A DNA stretch of 64,000 nucleotides from assembly GCF_023534745.1 (NCBI RefSeq), contig NZ_JAMHJQ010000008.1:406-64405 (forward strand), read 5' to 3'. Source of the stretch: Streptomyces sp. 35G-GA-8. GTDB taxonomy: Bacteria; Actinomycetota; Actinomycetes; Streptomycetales; Streptomycetaceae. Under the pieces are notes generated by a model. That model did no database searches, was not told the origin of the DNA, and saw only the letters and a list, made by a program, of their open reading frames with translations. Positions within the stretch are counted from its first letter, which is position 1. Every line of letters begins with the position of its first letter. This document shows positions 9,091 through 18,700 of the stretch, piece after piece. The position numbers and the translations under genes are program-made.

Positions 9091-9897
9091 ATGACACGTC
9101 TCATATCCGCACTCCGCGCCCTGGCCGCCTCCGCCGCCGCCCTGCTGACGGTCGCCGCCACCGCACCCGCCGCGCGGGCCACGCCCGAGCCGGTGGCACC
9201 GAAGGAGTTCGTGGCCCTGCGCACGGTCGCGCCGACGATCATCCAGGAAATGCGCTACCTCACGCCGCACAACTTCGTGGGTGAGCCCGTGGACGGCTAC
9301 CGGCAGCCGGTCTGTCTCGTCACCCGCCCCACCGCCGAGGCGCTGCGCACCGCGCAGCGGAAGCTGCTGCGGCAGGGCTACTCGCTGAAGGTGTACGACT
9401 GCTACCGGCCGCAGCGGGCCGTCGATCACTTCGTACGGTGGGCCGAGAACCTCCAGGACGAGCGCATGAAGCCGGAGTTCTATCCGCGGGTCGACAAGTC
9501 GCGGCTGTTCGCGGACGGTTACATCGCGGAGAAGTCCGGGCACAGCCGGGGCAGCACCGTCGATCTGACGCTCGTCAAGCTGCCGGCCCTGCCGACGCGG
9601 CCGTATCTGCCGGGCGAGAAGCTCACGCCCTGCTACGGGCCGAAGGCCGAGCGGTTCCCCGACAACTCCGTCGACATGGGCACCGGCTTCGACTGCTTCG
9701 ACACGCTCGCGCACACCGACGATCCACGCGTCACAGGCAAGCAGCGCGCGAACCGGCAGCTTCTGAAGTCGACGCTGGCCGGTGTGGGGTTCACCAATCT
9801 GCCCGAGGAGTGGTGGCACTTCACCCACAAGCCGGAGATCTTCCCGGACAGCTACTTCGACTTCCCGGTGGCGTGGCGTTCGGTGACCGGGAGCTGA
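9091..9897 (+). CDS. Secreted D-alanyl-D-alanine dipeptidase, VanX-like (M15D)
   Basis: A 268-residue zinc dipeptidase with a Sec signal peptide (hydrophobic core ALAASAAALLTVAA, cleavage near ARA at about residue 30). The family signature SGHSRGSTVD gives His151 and Asp158 as zinc ligands, and EEWWHF gives Glu240 as catalytic base and His243 as the third ligand. The YDCYRP substrate-pocket motif is at 102-107. Being exported, it more likely hydrolyses D-Ala-D-Ala released during wall turnover than acts like cytoplasmic VanX in vancomycin resistance. No vanHAS genes are nearby. GAAGG precedes the ATG. It is divergent from the Nudix gene. Confidence 0.92.
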   Translation: MTRLISALRALAASAAALLTVAATAPAARATPEPVAPKEFVALRTVAPTIIQEMRYLTPHNFVGEPVDGYRQPVCLVTRPTAEALRTAQRKLLRQGYSLKVYDCYRPQRAVDHFVRWAENLQDERMKPEFYPRVDKSRLFADGYIAEKSGHSRGSTVDLTLVKLPALPTRPYLPGEKLTPCYGPKAERFPDNSVDMGTGFDCFDTLAHTDDPRVTGKQRANRQLLKSTLAGVGFTNLPEEWWHFTHKPEIFPDSYFDFPVAWRSVTGS

Positions 9898-9923
9898 GAG
9901 CGGCGGCGGTACGGAACCATGAC

Positions 9924-9960
9924 GGCCGGCCGGGGCCACCCCCGTGGGCTCCGGCCGGCC
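9924..9960 (+). terminator. Hairpin after the VanX-like gene
   Basis: A GC-rich stem of about 16 bp with one bulge (9924-9939 with 9944-9960) around a CCCC loop, 27 bases after the dipeptidase stop. It is a likely terminator. Confidence 0.75.
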
Positions 9961-10022
9961 ATCTCCTGGTGGGACGCGCAGAACCCGTTTCCGGTTCGCG
10001 GGAAAGCCATTACGGTGCCCAT

Positions 10023-10433
10023 ATGGCGCAGCGAACATATGAGCATCGGACGAGCGAGCGGCAGACGAACGAGCGACAGCCGGTCGAGCCGCGGACGTTC
10101 GATTCGTACGAGGAGTTCTGGCCCTACTACGTCGCCATGCACTCCAAGGCGGCGACGCGCTGGCTCCATCTCACCGGCACGCTCACCGGCCTCGCGGTCA
10201 GTGCGTACGGGCTGGCGCGCGGACGAAAGCGGTACGTGGCGGCCCTGCCGCTGATCGGGTACGGGACGGCCTGGCCCGCCCACTTCCTCATCGAGAAGAA
10301 CAATCCCGCCACCTTCGGCCATCCGGCCTGGTCGCTGCGCGGCGACGTGCAGATGATCCGGATGATGCTGGCGGGCCGCGACCGGGAGCTGGCGGAGACC
10401 GCCGCCAAGTGGCTGGCCGCGAACCGCCCCTGA
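10023..10433 (+). CDS. DUF962/Mpo1-like membrane protein
   Basis: A 136-residue protein of the DUF962 family. The family marks are SYEEFWPYYVAMHSKAATRWLH, two hydrophobic segments (about 50-68 and 73-92), and HFLIEKNNPATFGHPAWSL with its conserved histidines. The yeast relative Mpo1 is an iron-dependent dioxygenase acting on 2-hydroxy fatty acids; the histidines are conserved here, but the bacterial role is untested. No good Shine-Dalgarno sequence precedes the ATG. TACGGT ends a few bases upstream, so the message may be leaderless. It is convergent with the conservon, with only 10 bases between stops. Confidence 0.85.
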   Translation: MAQRTYEHRTSERQTNERQPVEPRTFDSYEEFWPYYVAMHSKAATRWLHLTGTLTGLAVSAYGLARGRKRYVAALPLIGYGTAWPAHFLIEKNNPATFGHPAWSLRGDVQMIRMMLAGRDRELAETAAKWLAANRP

Positions 10434-10443
10434 CGCGCCAGGA

Positions 10444-11052
10444 TCAGGTCGTGGCCGCGTGCGCGCGCTGCCGCGCGGCCAGCGTCATGGCATGCTCGAC
10501 GACCGCCACCAGCACTTCCTTGACGGACTCGCGTTCGCGCGCGTCGCACATCACCAGCGGGACCTCCGGGTCGAGGTCGAGTGCCGTCCGTACGGTCTCG
10601 CTCGGGAAGCGGTCCGCGCCCTCGAAGCAGTTGACGGCGACGGTGAAGGGGATGCCGCGCCGTTCGAAGTAGTCGACGGCGGCGAAGGAGTCCGCGAGGC
10701 GGCGGGTGTCGGCCAGCACGACGGCGCCCAGGGCGCCCTGGGCCAGCTCGTCCCAGAGGAACCAGAAGCGGTCCTGGCCGGGGGTGCCGAAGACATACAG
10801 CACCAGGTCCTCGCGGAGGGTGATCCGGCCGAAGTCCATGGCGACCGTGGTGGTCGTCTTGCCCACGACCCCTTCGACGTCGTCGACGGGCCGGCCGGCC
10901 TCGCTCAGCACCTCTTCGGTACGGAGCGGTCTGATCTCGCTGACCGCGCCCACGAGAGTGGTCTTGCCCACTCCGAAGCCCCCGGCGACCAGGATCTTCA
11001 GCGTCACCGGTTCGGCCGGACGCTGCCTGTGGCTAGAGCGCCCGAAGACCAT
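10444..11052 (-). CDS. cvnD: Conservon GTPase (CvnD)
   Basis: A 202-residue small GTP-binding protein of the conservon type, last gene of a four-gene signalling operon. The P-loop is GGFGVGKTT (Lys30, Thr31), the switch II region reads FGTPGQDRF with the glutamine used in hydrolysis, and the usual NKxD motif is replaced by VNCFEG, as in other CvnD proteins. It starts inside the end of cvnC (20-base overlap), so translation is probably coupled. In Streptomyces, conservons form membrane-associated complexes likened to eukaryotic G-protein switches and influence development and antibiotic production. Confidence 0.94.
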   Translation of the reverse strand: MVFGRSSHRQRPAEPVTLKILVAGGFGVGKTTLVGAVSEIRPLRTEEVLSEAGRPVDDVEGVVGKTTTTVAMDFGRITLREDLVLYVFGTPGQDRFWFLWDELAQGALGAVVLADTRRLADSFAAVDYFERRGIPFTVAVNCFEGADRFPSETVRTALDLDPEVPLVMCDARERESVKEVLVAVVEHAMTLAARQRAHAATT

Positions 11053-11428
11053 TGATCACCTCGCGGAGAATGCTCACGTCCGGCAGTTCGGCCGGCGGAA
11101 CGGGACGGGTTACATGCACGATTTCGTCCTCCACCAGATCGCCGACGAGGACCCTGACCACCCCGACGGGGAGGTCGAGGCCCGCGGCCAGCTCGGCGAT
11201 CGACTGGGGGCTGGTGAAGCAGCGTTCGACGATCTCCACGTGCTCGGGGGAGAGCGTCTGGTCCCGGCCGGGGTCACCGGCCGCGGGTTCGCAGACGACA
11301 AGCGCGATCAGGTCGAGCCGGTGGCGCGTCGTGCTGCTGGTGCGGCCGCGCGTCATCGCGTACGGGCGTACTACCGGTCCGGCTTCGCCGTCGAACCAGT
11401 GCTGCTGATCCTGATCTCCGTCGCTCAT
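11033..11428 (-). CDS. cvnC: Conservon DUF742 protein (CvnC)
   Basis: A 131-residue DUF742 protein, with the family pattern VRPYAMTRGRT near the N-terminus and a winged-helix-like C-terminal part (PQSIAELAAGLDLPVGVVRVLVGDLVEDEIV). CvnC proteins couple the roadblock protein and the GTPase in the conservon complex. It is separated from cvnB by 10 bases and overlaps cvnD by 20 bases. Confidence 0.94.
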   Translation of the reverse strand: MSDGDQDQQHWFDGEAGPVVRPYAMTRGRTSSTTRHRLDLIALVVCEPAAGDPGRDQTLSPEHVEIVERCFTSPQSIAELAAGLDLPVGVVRVLVGDLVEDEIVHVTRPVPPAELPDVSILREVINGLRAL

Positions 11429-11438
11429 CGGGGCCCGC

Positions 11439-11882
11439 TCACCCTCCGGCGGGCAGGCCGGTCCGTGGCGCCGTACCCAGGTGCACGCCGACCCGCTTGA
11501 CCATGAGCGTCATCTCGTAGGCCACCTGCCCGACGTCGGAGTCCGCGTCGGACAGGACGGCCAGACAGCTGCCGTCGCCCGCCGCGGTGACGAAGAGGAA
11601 CGCGTCGTCCAGCTCCACGACGGTCTGCCGGACCTTGCCCGCCTCGAAGTGCCGGCCCACGCCCTTGGCGAGGCTGTGGAAGCCGGAGGCGACGGCGGCG
11701 AGGTGTTCGCCGTCCTCGCGCGTGAGGTCCTTGGACGTTCCGGTGGCGAGTCCGTCACCGGAGAGCACCACCGCTTTGCGGATGCTGGCGACCCGGTCCA
11801 CGAGTTCGTCGAGGAGCCAGTTGAGCTCTCCGGCGGCGTTGGGGTCAATGGAGTGGCGTGCTGCGGCGTTCGGTGCGGTCAT
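11439..11882 (-). CDS. cvnB: Conservon roadblock/LC7 protein (CvnB)
   Basis: A 147-residue roadblock/LC7 domain protein (ELNWLLDELVDRVASIRKAVVLSGDGL, then the ASGFHSLAKGVG helix). In conservons this domain associates with the sensor kinase and acts as an adaptor, possibly as a GTPase-activating partner of CvnD. Its ATG overlaps the stop of cvnA as ATGA, indicating translational coupling. Confidence 0.94.
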   Translation of the reverse strand: MTAPNAAARHSIDPNAAGELNWLLDELVDRVASIRKAVVLSGDGLATGTSKDLTREDGEHLAAVASGFHSLAKGVGRHFEAGKVRQTVVELDDAFLFVTAAGDGSCLAVLSDADSDVGQVAYEMTLMVKRVGVHLGTAPRTGLPAGG

Positions 11883-14731
11883 CGACCGTCCCCCTCCGAT
11901 GTCGTTCCTTGTATCTCGCCGGGGCCGGTGGAGTCCTCGGCATCGTTCTGCCGACGGCCACGCTGCCAGCCCCGCTGGAGCGAAGCCATGCGGCTGCGCA
12001 CCTCGTCCGCGTCCCGCTCGGCGTCCTGGCCCGTGGCGGGCGAGAGGTCGGTGCCACGGTCCTGAGCGGTGTCCTTCAACTGCGGCGCCAGACTGGCCTG
12101 CCGGACCCGGCGGGGCAGTCCGTCGATCGTGGCCGGGGGCCCGTCGGGCGCCGGCCCGCCCTGTGCCGAGGAGCGCGTGGGCTGTGCCGGTACGCCGGAC
12201 CAGGTGCGGCCCGCTCCGCCGGCGGCCGGATCCGGCGCCGCCGCGGGCATGGCGCGGCCCGGCTCGTCCACGCGCCGGCCGCGGTCCACGACCAGGGTCG
12301 GGGGCTTGCGGCGCGGCAGTCCGACGGGGCGCTCCGACTGGCCCGCGGTGGCGTCCGTCGGGCGCTGCGGCCGGCCGTGCCGGCCGCGCGGCTGGACGGG
12401 GCGGCCGTCGCGCCGGTCGCGGAAGTCCCTGGTGTCGTCCAACGGGCCGCGCGCGTCATCACGGCCCAGCAGTCCGTCACGGGCGTCGCCGGTGTCCCGG
12501 CCGCCGTACGCGTCGCGGGCATCGTCACCGGCGTACGGAACCTCAAGGCTGGAGTCGCGGAGATGTTCCCGCGCGCGGAACAGTCCGCCGCGCTCGCTCT
12601 CCGTGTCGTCGATATCGGTGATGCCGTCACCTCCGCCGAGCAGCGGCCCGCCCTCCCTTTCGAGAGCGCGTACCGGAGGTTCGAGTTCGACCGGACCGTC
12701 GAGCACGGACGGGTCGCCGCCCAGTCCCGCGGGGACCTGCGCGAGCGCGGTGCGGCGGCCTCCGCCGCCACCGCCGTCGGCGCGATGGCGGCCGCGGTCG
12801 GTGGTGGTCTTGCGGTCGAGCCGGAAGCCGACGCCCTCGGTCTCGGGCGCGTCGGTGAGCAGCGCGACCGGCAGGAACACGATCGCGGTGGTCCCGCCGT
12901 ACGGGGAGGGCTGGAGCGAGACGCGCACGTTCTGCCGCTGGGCGAGCCGGCTGACCACGAACAGCCCGAGGCGGTCGGTGTCGGACAGCTCGAACTCGGG
13001 GGTCTCGGCGAGCCGCAGATTCGCGTCGAGCAGCACTTCGGGGGCCATCCCGAGACCGCGGTCGTGGATCTCCAGGGTGAATCCGTTGGCGACCCGCTCG
13101 CCGTGCACCTGCACCGCGGTGTGCGGGGGCGAGAACACCGTGGCGTTCTCCAGGAGTTCGGCGATGAGATGGGTGAGGTCGGCGACCGCCGGGCCGCCGA
13201 CGCCGATGCGCGGCAGCCTGCGGACCTCGATGCGCTCGTAGTCCTCCACCTCGGCGACCGCCGCGCGCACCACGTCCATGAGCTGGACCGGCTTGCGCCA
13301 CTGCCGGGAGGGTGCGGCTCCGGAGAGGATCACCAGGCCCTCGGCGTGCCGTCGCATACGCGTGGTGAGGTGGTCGAGCCGGAAGAGGTCGGCCAGTTCC
13401 TCGGTGTCCTCCGTACGGCGCTCCATGGTGTCCAGGAGCGTGAGCTGACGGTGGAGCAGGACCTGGTTGCGCCGGGCGAGGTTGACGAACACCTCGGAGA
13501 CACCGCGCCGGAGGTCGGCCTGTTTCACGGCCGCTTCGACGGCGGCGCGCTGGAGCGTGTTGAGTGCCTGGCCGACCTGGCCGACCTCGTCCTTCTCGTA
13601 GTCGAGCCGCGGCGCCTCGGTCTCCACGTCGACCGGTTCGCCCGCGGCGAGCCGGCGCATGACGCTGGGCAGGCGTACGCCGGAGACCTCGTGGGCCTCC
13701 TTGCGGAGCGCGGAGAGGTCGCGGATCAGATCACGGCCGACGCGTACGGACACGATGATGGAGACGAGCAGGGCGATGAGTCCGAGCGCGGCGGCGAAGC
13801 CGACCCGTACGAAGATGTCGGTGCGTACGGGGTCGATGTGCGCCCGGTACAGCTCGGTGGCCTCGTCGCTCTCGCGGGTCAGGTCCTGCAGGACCGAGGC
13901 CGTCATCTGCTGCCAGCCACTCGCGTCGACCGCCGGACGCTCGGTGGCGCCCGCCGCGATGAGACGGTTCTCCGCCTCGCGCAGCGCGAGCGTGGCGGGC
14001 GTGCGCCAGTACTGTTCGAGCGTCGCGCGGTCCGAGAGCGGCAGGTCGGCGAGGTTGGTCTCGTAGAGCAGTGTGCGACTGGCGACCAGGTCGGAGGTGC
14101 CGCGGACGTCTTCGGGGGTCATTCTGCCCGCGATCAGCGCGGAGGCGACGAGCGCGTCCTCGCGGGAGAGCATTTCCCGTGCGCGGTCGAATCCGATCAG
14201 CGCCCGGCCCCAGTTGTCGCCGTCGACGTCCTCGCGTCCGTACAGGGAGGCAAGGAAGTTGTGGCCGGGGTCGACGAGTCCGTTGTAGAAGGCGAGCGCC
14301 TTCTCGCGGGTGACCGTGGACTCGTCCACGGAGCGGCGCATCAGCCCGAGGCCTTCGAGGGAGTCGACGAGCCGGGTGTACCGCTCGGTCGAGATGTCGT
14401 CCATGCGGTCGAGCGCCGCTGATTCGGCTTTGGCGACCGCGGCCAGGGCCCGGTCGGTGTCGCCGCGCCGGGCGCGGAGTTCGGTCAGTGAGTCCGCGGC
14501 CGTGGGGTCGGCCAGAAAGATGAGCGACTGCCGTCGTTCACTCTGGAGGACACCGACCATCTCCTCGACGGGGTTGCCGACGGTTTTGATGACATGTCTG
14601 ACATCGATGAGCTGCTTGGCCTGGCTGCCTGCGAGTGTGGTGGCCAGTCCCCAGAGGACGGTCAGCGCGACGAGCGGCACGAGCAGCAGCGCCACGATCT
14701 TCCGGCGGATGGATTTCCCGCGAAAGCGCAT
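11879..14731 (-). CDS. cvnA: Conservon sensor histidine kinase (CvnA)
   Basis: A 950-residue membrane kinase and first gene of the conservon. A short basic N-terminus leads to TM1 (about 12-32), an extracytoplasmic helical nitrate/nitrite-sensor (NIT)-like domain, TM2 (about 310-335), a HAMP region, a dimerisation helix, and a HATPase domain with the N-box ELLENATVFSPPH (about residue 525), GLGMAPEV (about 558), LGLFVVSRLA (about 590) and GGTTAIVFLP. I see no clear phospho-accepting H-box. About 330 C-terminal residues are low-complexity and rich in Arg, Asp, Gly and Pro, probably disordered. GGGGGAGGCC precedes the ATG. No response regulator gene is adjacent, as usual for conservons. Confidence 0.93.
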   Translation of the reverse strand: MRFRGKSIRRKIVALLLVPLVALTVLWGLATTLAGSQAKQLIDVRHVIKTVGNPVEEMVGVLQSERRQSLIFLADPTAADSLTELRARRGDTDRALAAVAKAESAALDRMDDISTERYTRLVDSLEGLGLMRRSVDESTVTREKALAFYNGLVDPGHNFLASLYGREDVDGDNWGRALIGFDRAREMLSREDALVASALIAGRMTPEDVRGTSDLVASRTLLYETNLADLPLSDRATLEQYWRTPATLALREAENRLIAAGATERPAVDASGWQQMTASVLQDLTRESDEATELYRAHIDPVRTDIFVRVGFAAALGLIALLVSIIVSVRVGRDLIRDLSALRKEAHEVSGVRLPSVMRRLAAGEPVDVETEAPRLDYEKDEVGQVGQALNTLQRAAVEAAVKQADLRRGVSEVFVNLARRNQVLLHRQLTLLDTMERRTEDTEELADLFRLDHLTTRMRRHAEGLVILSGAAPSRQWRKPVQLMDVVRAAVAEVEDYERIEVRRLPRIGVGGPAVADLTHLIAELLENATVFSPPHTAVQVHGERVANGFTLEIHDRGLGMAPEVLLDANLRLAETPEFELSDTDRLGLFVVSRLAQRQNVRVSLQPSPYGGTTAIVFLPVALLTDAPETEGVGFRLDRKTTTDRGRHRADGGGGGGRRTALAQVPAGLGGDPSVLDGPVELEPPVRALEREGGPLLGGGDGITDIDDTESERGGLFRAREHLRDSSLEVPYAGDDARDAYGGRDTGDARDGLLGRDDARGPLDDTRDFRDRRDGRPVQPRGRHGRPQRPTDATAGQSERPVGLPRRKPPTLVVDRGRRVDEPGRAMPAAAPDPAAGGAGRTWSGVPAQPTRSSAQGGPAPDGPPATIDGLPRRVRQASLAPQLKDTAQDRGTDLSPATGQDAERDADEVRSRMASLQRGWQRGRRQNDAEDSTGPGEIQGTTSEGDGR

Positions 14732-14747
14732 GGCCTCCCCCAGCTCG

Positions 14748-14771
14748 ATCTCCCGCCCGGTTGCGGGAGAT
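14748..14771 (-). promoter_or_regulatory. Hairpin in the cvnA leader
   Basis: A perfect 9-bp inverted repeat (ATCTCCCGC at 14748-14756 with 14763-14771, 6-base loop) lies 17 bases upstream of the cvnA start. It could be an mRNA leader hairpin close to the ribosome-binding site, or a DNA operator; position and symmetry are the only evidence. Confidence 0.45.
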
Positions 14772-14983
14772 TCTCCGTCAACAAACGGCGCGAGCCTACT
14801 ACTGTCTCACCGGCAACTCGAAGACACATCCGGATGTTTTTCGGCCGCCCCTTGGCACCTTGATCATGAGTTGTCCTGGTATTCGGCGAGTTGGCTTCCT
14901 TGACATGGACGGCGAAGAGCAGACGGGACGGTAGATAACCGGCCGGAACAGATGGCTGAAACTTAATGTTCGCCGATCGTTCC

Positions 14984-15010
14984 GGGAATCTTCCGGCACT
15001 CCCATTCGTC
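14984..15010 (+). promoter_or_regulatory. Possible ECF-sigma promoter before the membrane-protein gene
   Basis: GGGAAT (14984-14989), 18 bases, then GTC (15008-15010) matches the SigR-type pattern GGGAAT-N18-GTT except for the last base. It points toward the gene at 15148. The rest of the 417-base gap between cvnA and that gene holds no gene; a TTGACA at 14900 has no -10 box at normal spacing. Confidence 0.35.
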
Positions 15011-15147
15011 CTTGTGTGCGGGGATCAGGGGTTGGTTGGGAGCACTGCGGGCGGTTTCGCGTATCACATTCGGTTCCATGGCCGGCGTGAAGCGGAGCGA
15101 GCCGGGCAGTCACCCTTGAGACGGACTTGGGTGGGGAGTGACGGTCC

Positions 15148-15798
15148 ATGGGGACGGATGAGCGGCGTGGTGCGGCGTCGGCGGACGGGTTCGCGGAGGT
15201 GTCCCGCGGGCTCTGGGTCGAGGAGCCCGCGAAGCGGTATCGCATGCCGGACGCGGTCAGAACGGCCGCCGTGCGCGCGGTGATCATCGCCGCGGTCACA
15301 CTGATTCAGGCCACGATCGCGTTTCTCAGTACGCTCGCCGGTTCCTGGCTGGCGTTTCCGATGGTGTTGAGCAGTGTGGCCTCCACGGTGGTGGCGACCT
15401 GGGGTGTGCTGGATGTATGGGTGACGCGCCAGATGTGGAAGCAGCGCAACGGCGTGGTGTCCGTACCGAGCAGCACCGCGCGCCAGTTGCGCCGGGAGCG
15501 GCGCAGGGCCAGGCGCGCGGCGCGGGAGGCCGCGCGGAGTGCGGACCGCGGAGGGGGCGGCATAGGACGCGGGGCCCGGACCGACGGCGCGGCCGGTGCC
15601 CCGGAGACGAGCGCGGTGGAGGCCGACTCCGCGGAGACCGGCGCCCAGGCGGCCAACGCACAGGCTGCCGACGCCCAGGCAGCCGACGCCCAAGCGGTCG
15701 GCGCCCCGGCGGCCGGTGCTCGGACAGTCGGTGCTCGGACAGTCGGCGTCCCCGCGACCGGTGGCGCTACTCCGCGACGGGCTCCGGCGTCCGTTTGA
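15148..15798 (+). CDS. Two-helix membrane protein with Ala-rich repeat tail
   Basis: A 216-residue protein of unknown family. Two hydrophobic helices lie at about 42-60 and 65-87. They are followed by a very basic stretch (ARQLRRERRRARRAAREAAR) and then an Ala/Gly-rich tail with short repeats such as AQAADAQAAD and a duplicated GARTV unit (15-base DNA repeat at 15715-15729 and 15730-15744). The basic segment after the membrane helices should face the cytoplasm and could bind DNA or phospholipid. The 3' end overlaps the convergent SMC-like gene by 32 bases. The ATG at 15148 follows a weak GGGGAG-type site. Confidence 0.75.
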   Translation: MGTDERRGAASADGFAEVSRGLWVEEPAKRYRMPDAVRTAAVRAVIIAAVTLIQATIAFLSTLAGSWLAFPMVLSSVASTVVATWGVLDVWVTRQMWKQRNGVVSVPSSTARQLRRERRRARRAAREAARSADRGGGGIGRGARTDGAAGAPETSAVEADSAETGAQAANAQAADAQAADAQAVGAPAAGARTVGARTVGVPATGGATPRRAPASV

Positions 15799-18700
15799 AC
15801 ATCCGTGTCGCGGTGATCTCGCCGTGCACGGTCTCGCCGTCCGGGTCCTGCTCCGGCAGGCCCGGGCGCAGATGCTCCTCCACACTGATGTATTTCAGTC
15901 CCGCACGCAGATCCGCGTCATTGCGCAACCGGATGACCAGCGGGAATTCGGCGAGCGCGGTCGTGTCGAAGAGGCCCGTGGTGTAGAGGAGCTGCACCCC
16001 CAGGGCGTCGGAGACCGCGCGCTGGAGTTCCAGCAGATAGGTGGCGTTGGCGCGGCCGATCGGATTGTCGAGGAAGAGCGTGCCCGCGTGACGGTGTTTG
16101 TCACGGCCCCGGTCATTGCTGCGCAGGGCCGCCATCGTGCAGTAGAGGGCGATCGCGGCGGTGAGCAGCTGACCGCCCGAGAAGACATCGCCCATCTGCC
16201 CGACCGGCACCCGCTCGGCGCGCAGTACGGCATCGGGCTTGAGGATCTCGACGGCGACCCCCTTGGGCTGGAGCGCTGCCTGAACCCCGCGCAGCAGCAG
16301 GGACATTCCGTCCCTGCGCAGATCGGAGTTCTTCTTCAGGGCCGCGCGGGTCGCCTCGTCGACGACCTCGCCGAGCCGCTCGGTGAGCGTCGTACGGTCC
16401 GGCTCCTCGAACCGGATCCGCAGGAACTCCTGGCCGGACCACTCCCCCAGCCCTTCGGGCAGCCGGGACAGGCGCTGCGCCGAACGGAGTGTCGTCAGCG
16501 CGGACTCCACCAGCCCGCGCAGCCGGTCCACGATGGAGTCGCGGTTGCGCTCCAACTGCGCCAGCTCGTCCGTCAGTACGCGCAGCCGGGGCGCGAACGC
16601 CTGGGCCCACGCGGCGGCGTGCTCGGGCAGCGCGGACGCGGGCAGTTCGCGGATCTGCTGCCGGGCGGGGGTGCGGACCTGTTCGTAGCGGGTGGCGTTG
16701 GCATGCCGTACGAGCACATCGCAGGCTTCCCGTACGCCGGTCTCCGCCGCGGAGAGGTCGGCCGCGCAGGCGCGCAGTGAACGGCGGGCCTCGGCCGCGG
16801 AGTGGCGCGCCTCCTCCAGCGTGCCGGGGTACGGCTCGGGTGTCCGCGCCTCCTCGTCGCCGCGCCTCGGGTCGTGCTCGTCGGCCGCCGCACCGCGCAG
16901 CAGATCGCGCAGCAGGGCGGCTGTCTCGTCGAAGCCGCCCGCCCCGTCCTCGGCGGCGCGGTGCGCGTACAGCAGCTCTCCGTGCGCGGCCCGCGCGGTC
17001 TCCAGCGCGTCGGTCTTCACGGCCAGTTCGGTGGTGGCCGTACGCAGCAGGGTCCCTGCCTGCTCGGCGTCGGCGGGAACCAGCTCCGCGGGCAGTTCTG
17101 TGTGCGCGTCGCCGTCCTCTGGGGCGAGCCGCTCGGCCTCGCCGCGGAACCGGCCCAGCTGCTCGCTCGCGGTGGACGCGCGGGACTCCAGCATCTGGAC
17201 GAGCGACTCGGCGCGGGCGGCGGCGGCCTGCCGGGACGGGCCGTCGGCGCCTTCGGTGGATTCGAGGAGCTGGGCGGCGCGGGTACGGACCTTGTTGGTG
17301 AGCCGGTCCAGCTCGGCGAGCGCGGCGCTCTCGTCGCTCTCCGCGCGCGCCTGCTCGGCCCGCAGATCGGCGCCGACGCCCACCTTCTCGTACAGCTGGG
17401 AGGCGGCGCGGTAGGCCTCGCGCAGGGCGGGCAGCGCGGCGCGCGGGGCGTCCGCGTCCGATGCGGGGATGTTCTCCGGGGCGCCGGCGATCTCGGCGCG
17501 TTCCGCGCGCAGGGCACGGGCGGTACGGCGGGCGTCGTCGGCGGCCCGCTGCGCGGCCCTGCGGTCCTCGTCGGCGGCGCGCGCCCGCTCCAGGCATACG
17601 GCCGCGCGCGCCTCGGACTCGGCGGCGTCGTCGGCCAGTTCGCGCAGCTTCGCCTGCCATCCCGAGCGCTCCCGGAGCCGGAACGCGAGACCGGCCAGGG
17701 CGTCGGCTGCGCGGCGGGCGCGCTGGGCGGCCTCCTGCCGCTCGTCGCGCACCCGCGCGGTGTCCGCGGCGGCCTCGTCCGCCTCGGCGCGTGCCGTACG
17801 GGCCTCGGCGAGGGTCGCGGCGGCCGTCTCGGCCGTTTCCCGGGCCGCCCCGGCGGCGGCTGCCAGCTCCAGGAGCATGCCGGGCGGGCAGTCGGCGCGC
17901 CAGGAGCCGAGCCGGGCGGCGAGCGAGCGGTCGCCGGTGAGCCGGGCCGCGAGCACCCGGATCTCCTCGTCGCGGGCCGCCGCCCGGCTGCGGAGCGCCT
18001 GGCGTTCCTCGTCGGCGGCGTGTTCGTCGTGCATGGCCGGGTTCGGCGGTACGAGGAACACGCCGCTGTCGCCCGGGCCTTCGGGGCCGGGGCCCGGTAC
18101 GGGGGCCAGCAGCGCGGCGGCGGTGCCCACGGCGACGGCCGAACGTGGCAGCAGGGCGGCGCCCGCGAGGGCGTCGCGGGCACGGGCGTGCGAGGCGGGG
18201 TCGGTGATCACGACGCCGTCGACCAGCTCCGGTCTCGCCGCCAGCACCGCGGCGTGGTCGCCCGGGTCGACGGCCTGGGCCAGATAGCGCCAGCCGGGCA
18301 GGGCGGGGATGCCGTGCTCCCCGAGGTATTCGACCGTGGCGAGGACATCGGGCCCCGGCGGCAACAGCCCGCCGTCACCGAGCGCGCCGAGGATACGGGA
18401 GTCGTCGGCGGCGGCGGTGCGCAGATCGAAGAGCTGCCGCTCGGCGGAGGCGATGCCCTGGTCGAGCAGTTCGCGCAGTTCGTCGGCGTACCGGTCGAGA
18501 TCCTCGGGGCTCAGTGACCCCTCGGCCGGACGCCGGGAGGTGTGCCGGGCCGGGGCCGCCGGCTCCCGGTCGCCGGTGCCGTCGCGCGGTGCGGGGACCG
18601 CGGCCGGGGTCGCGGCCGTCGCGGACAGGCCGAGCAGTCCGGCCAGCCGCTCGTCCTGGGCGATCGACTCCGCCGCGCGGCGCTCCGCGTCGTACGCGTG

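Noticed and set aside
14900-14937. TTGACA and TAGATA as a promoter for the 15148 gene
   Set aside because: The spacer is 26 bases, outside the normal 16-19 range.
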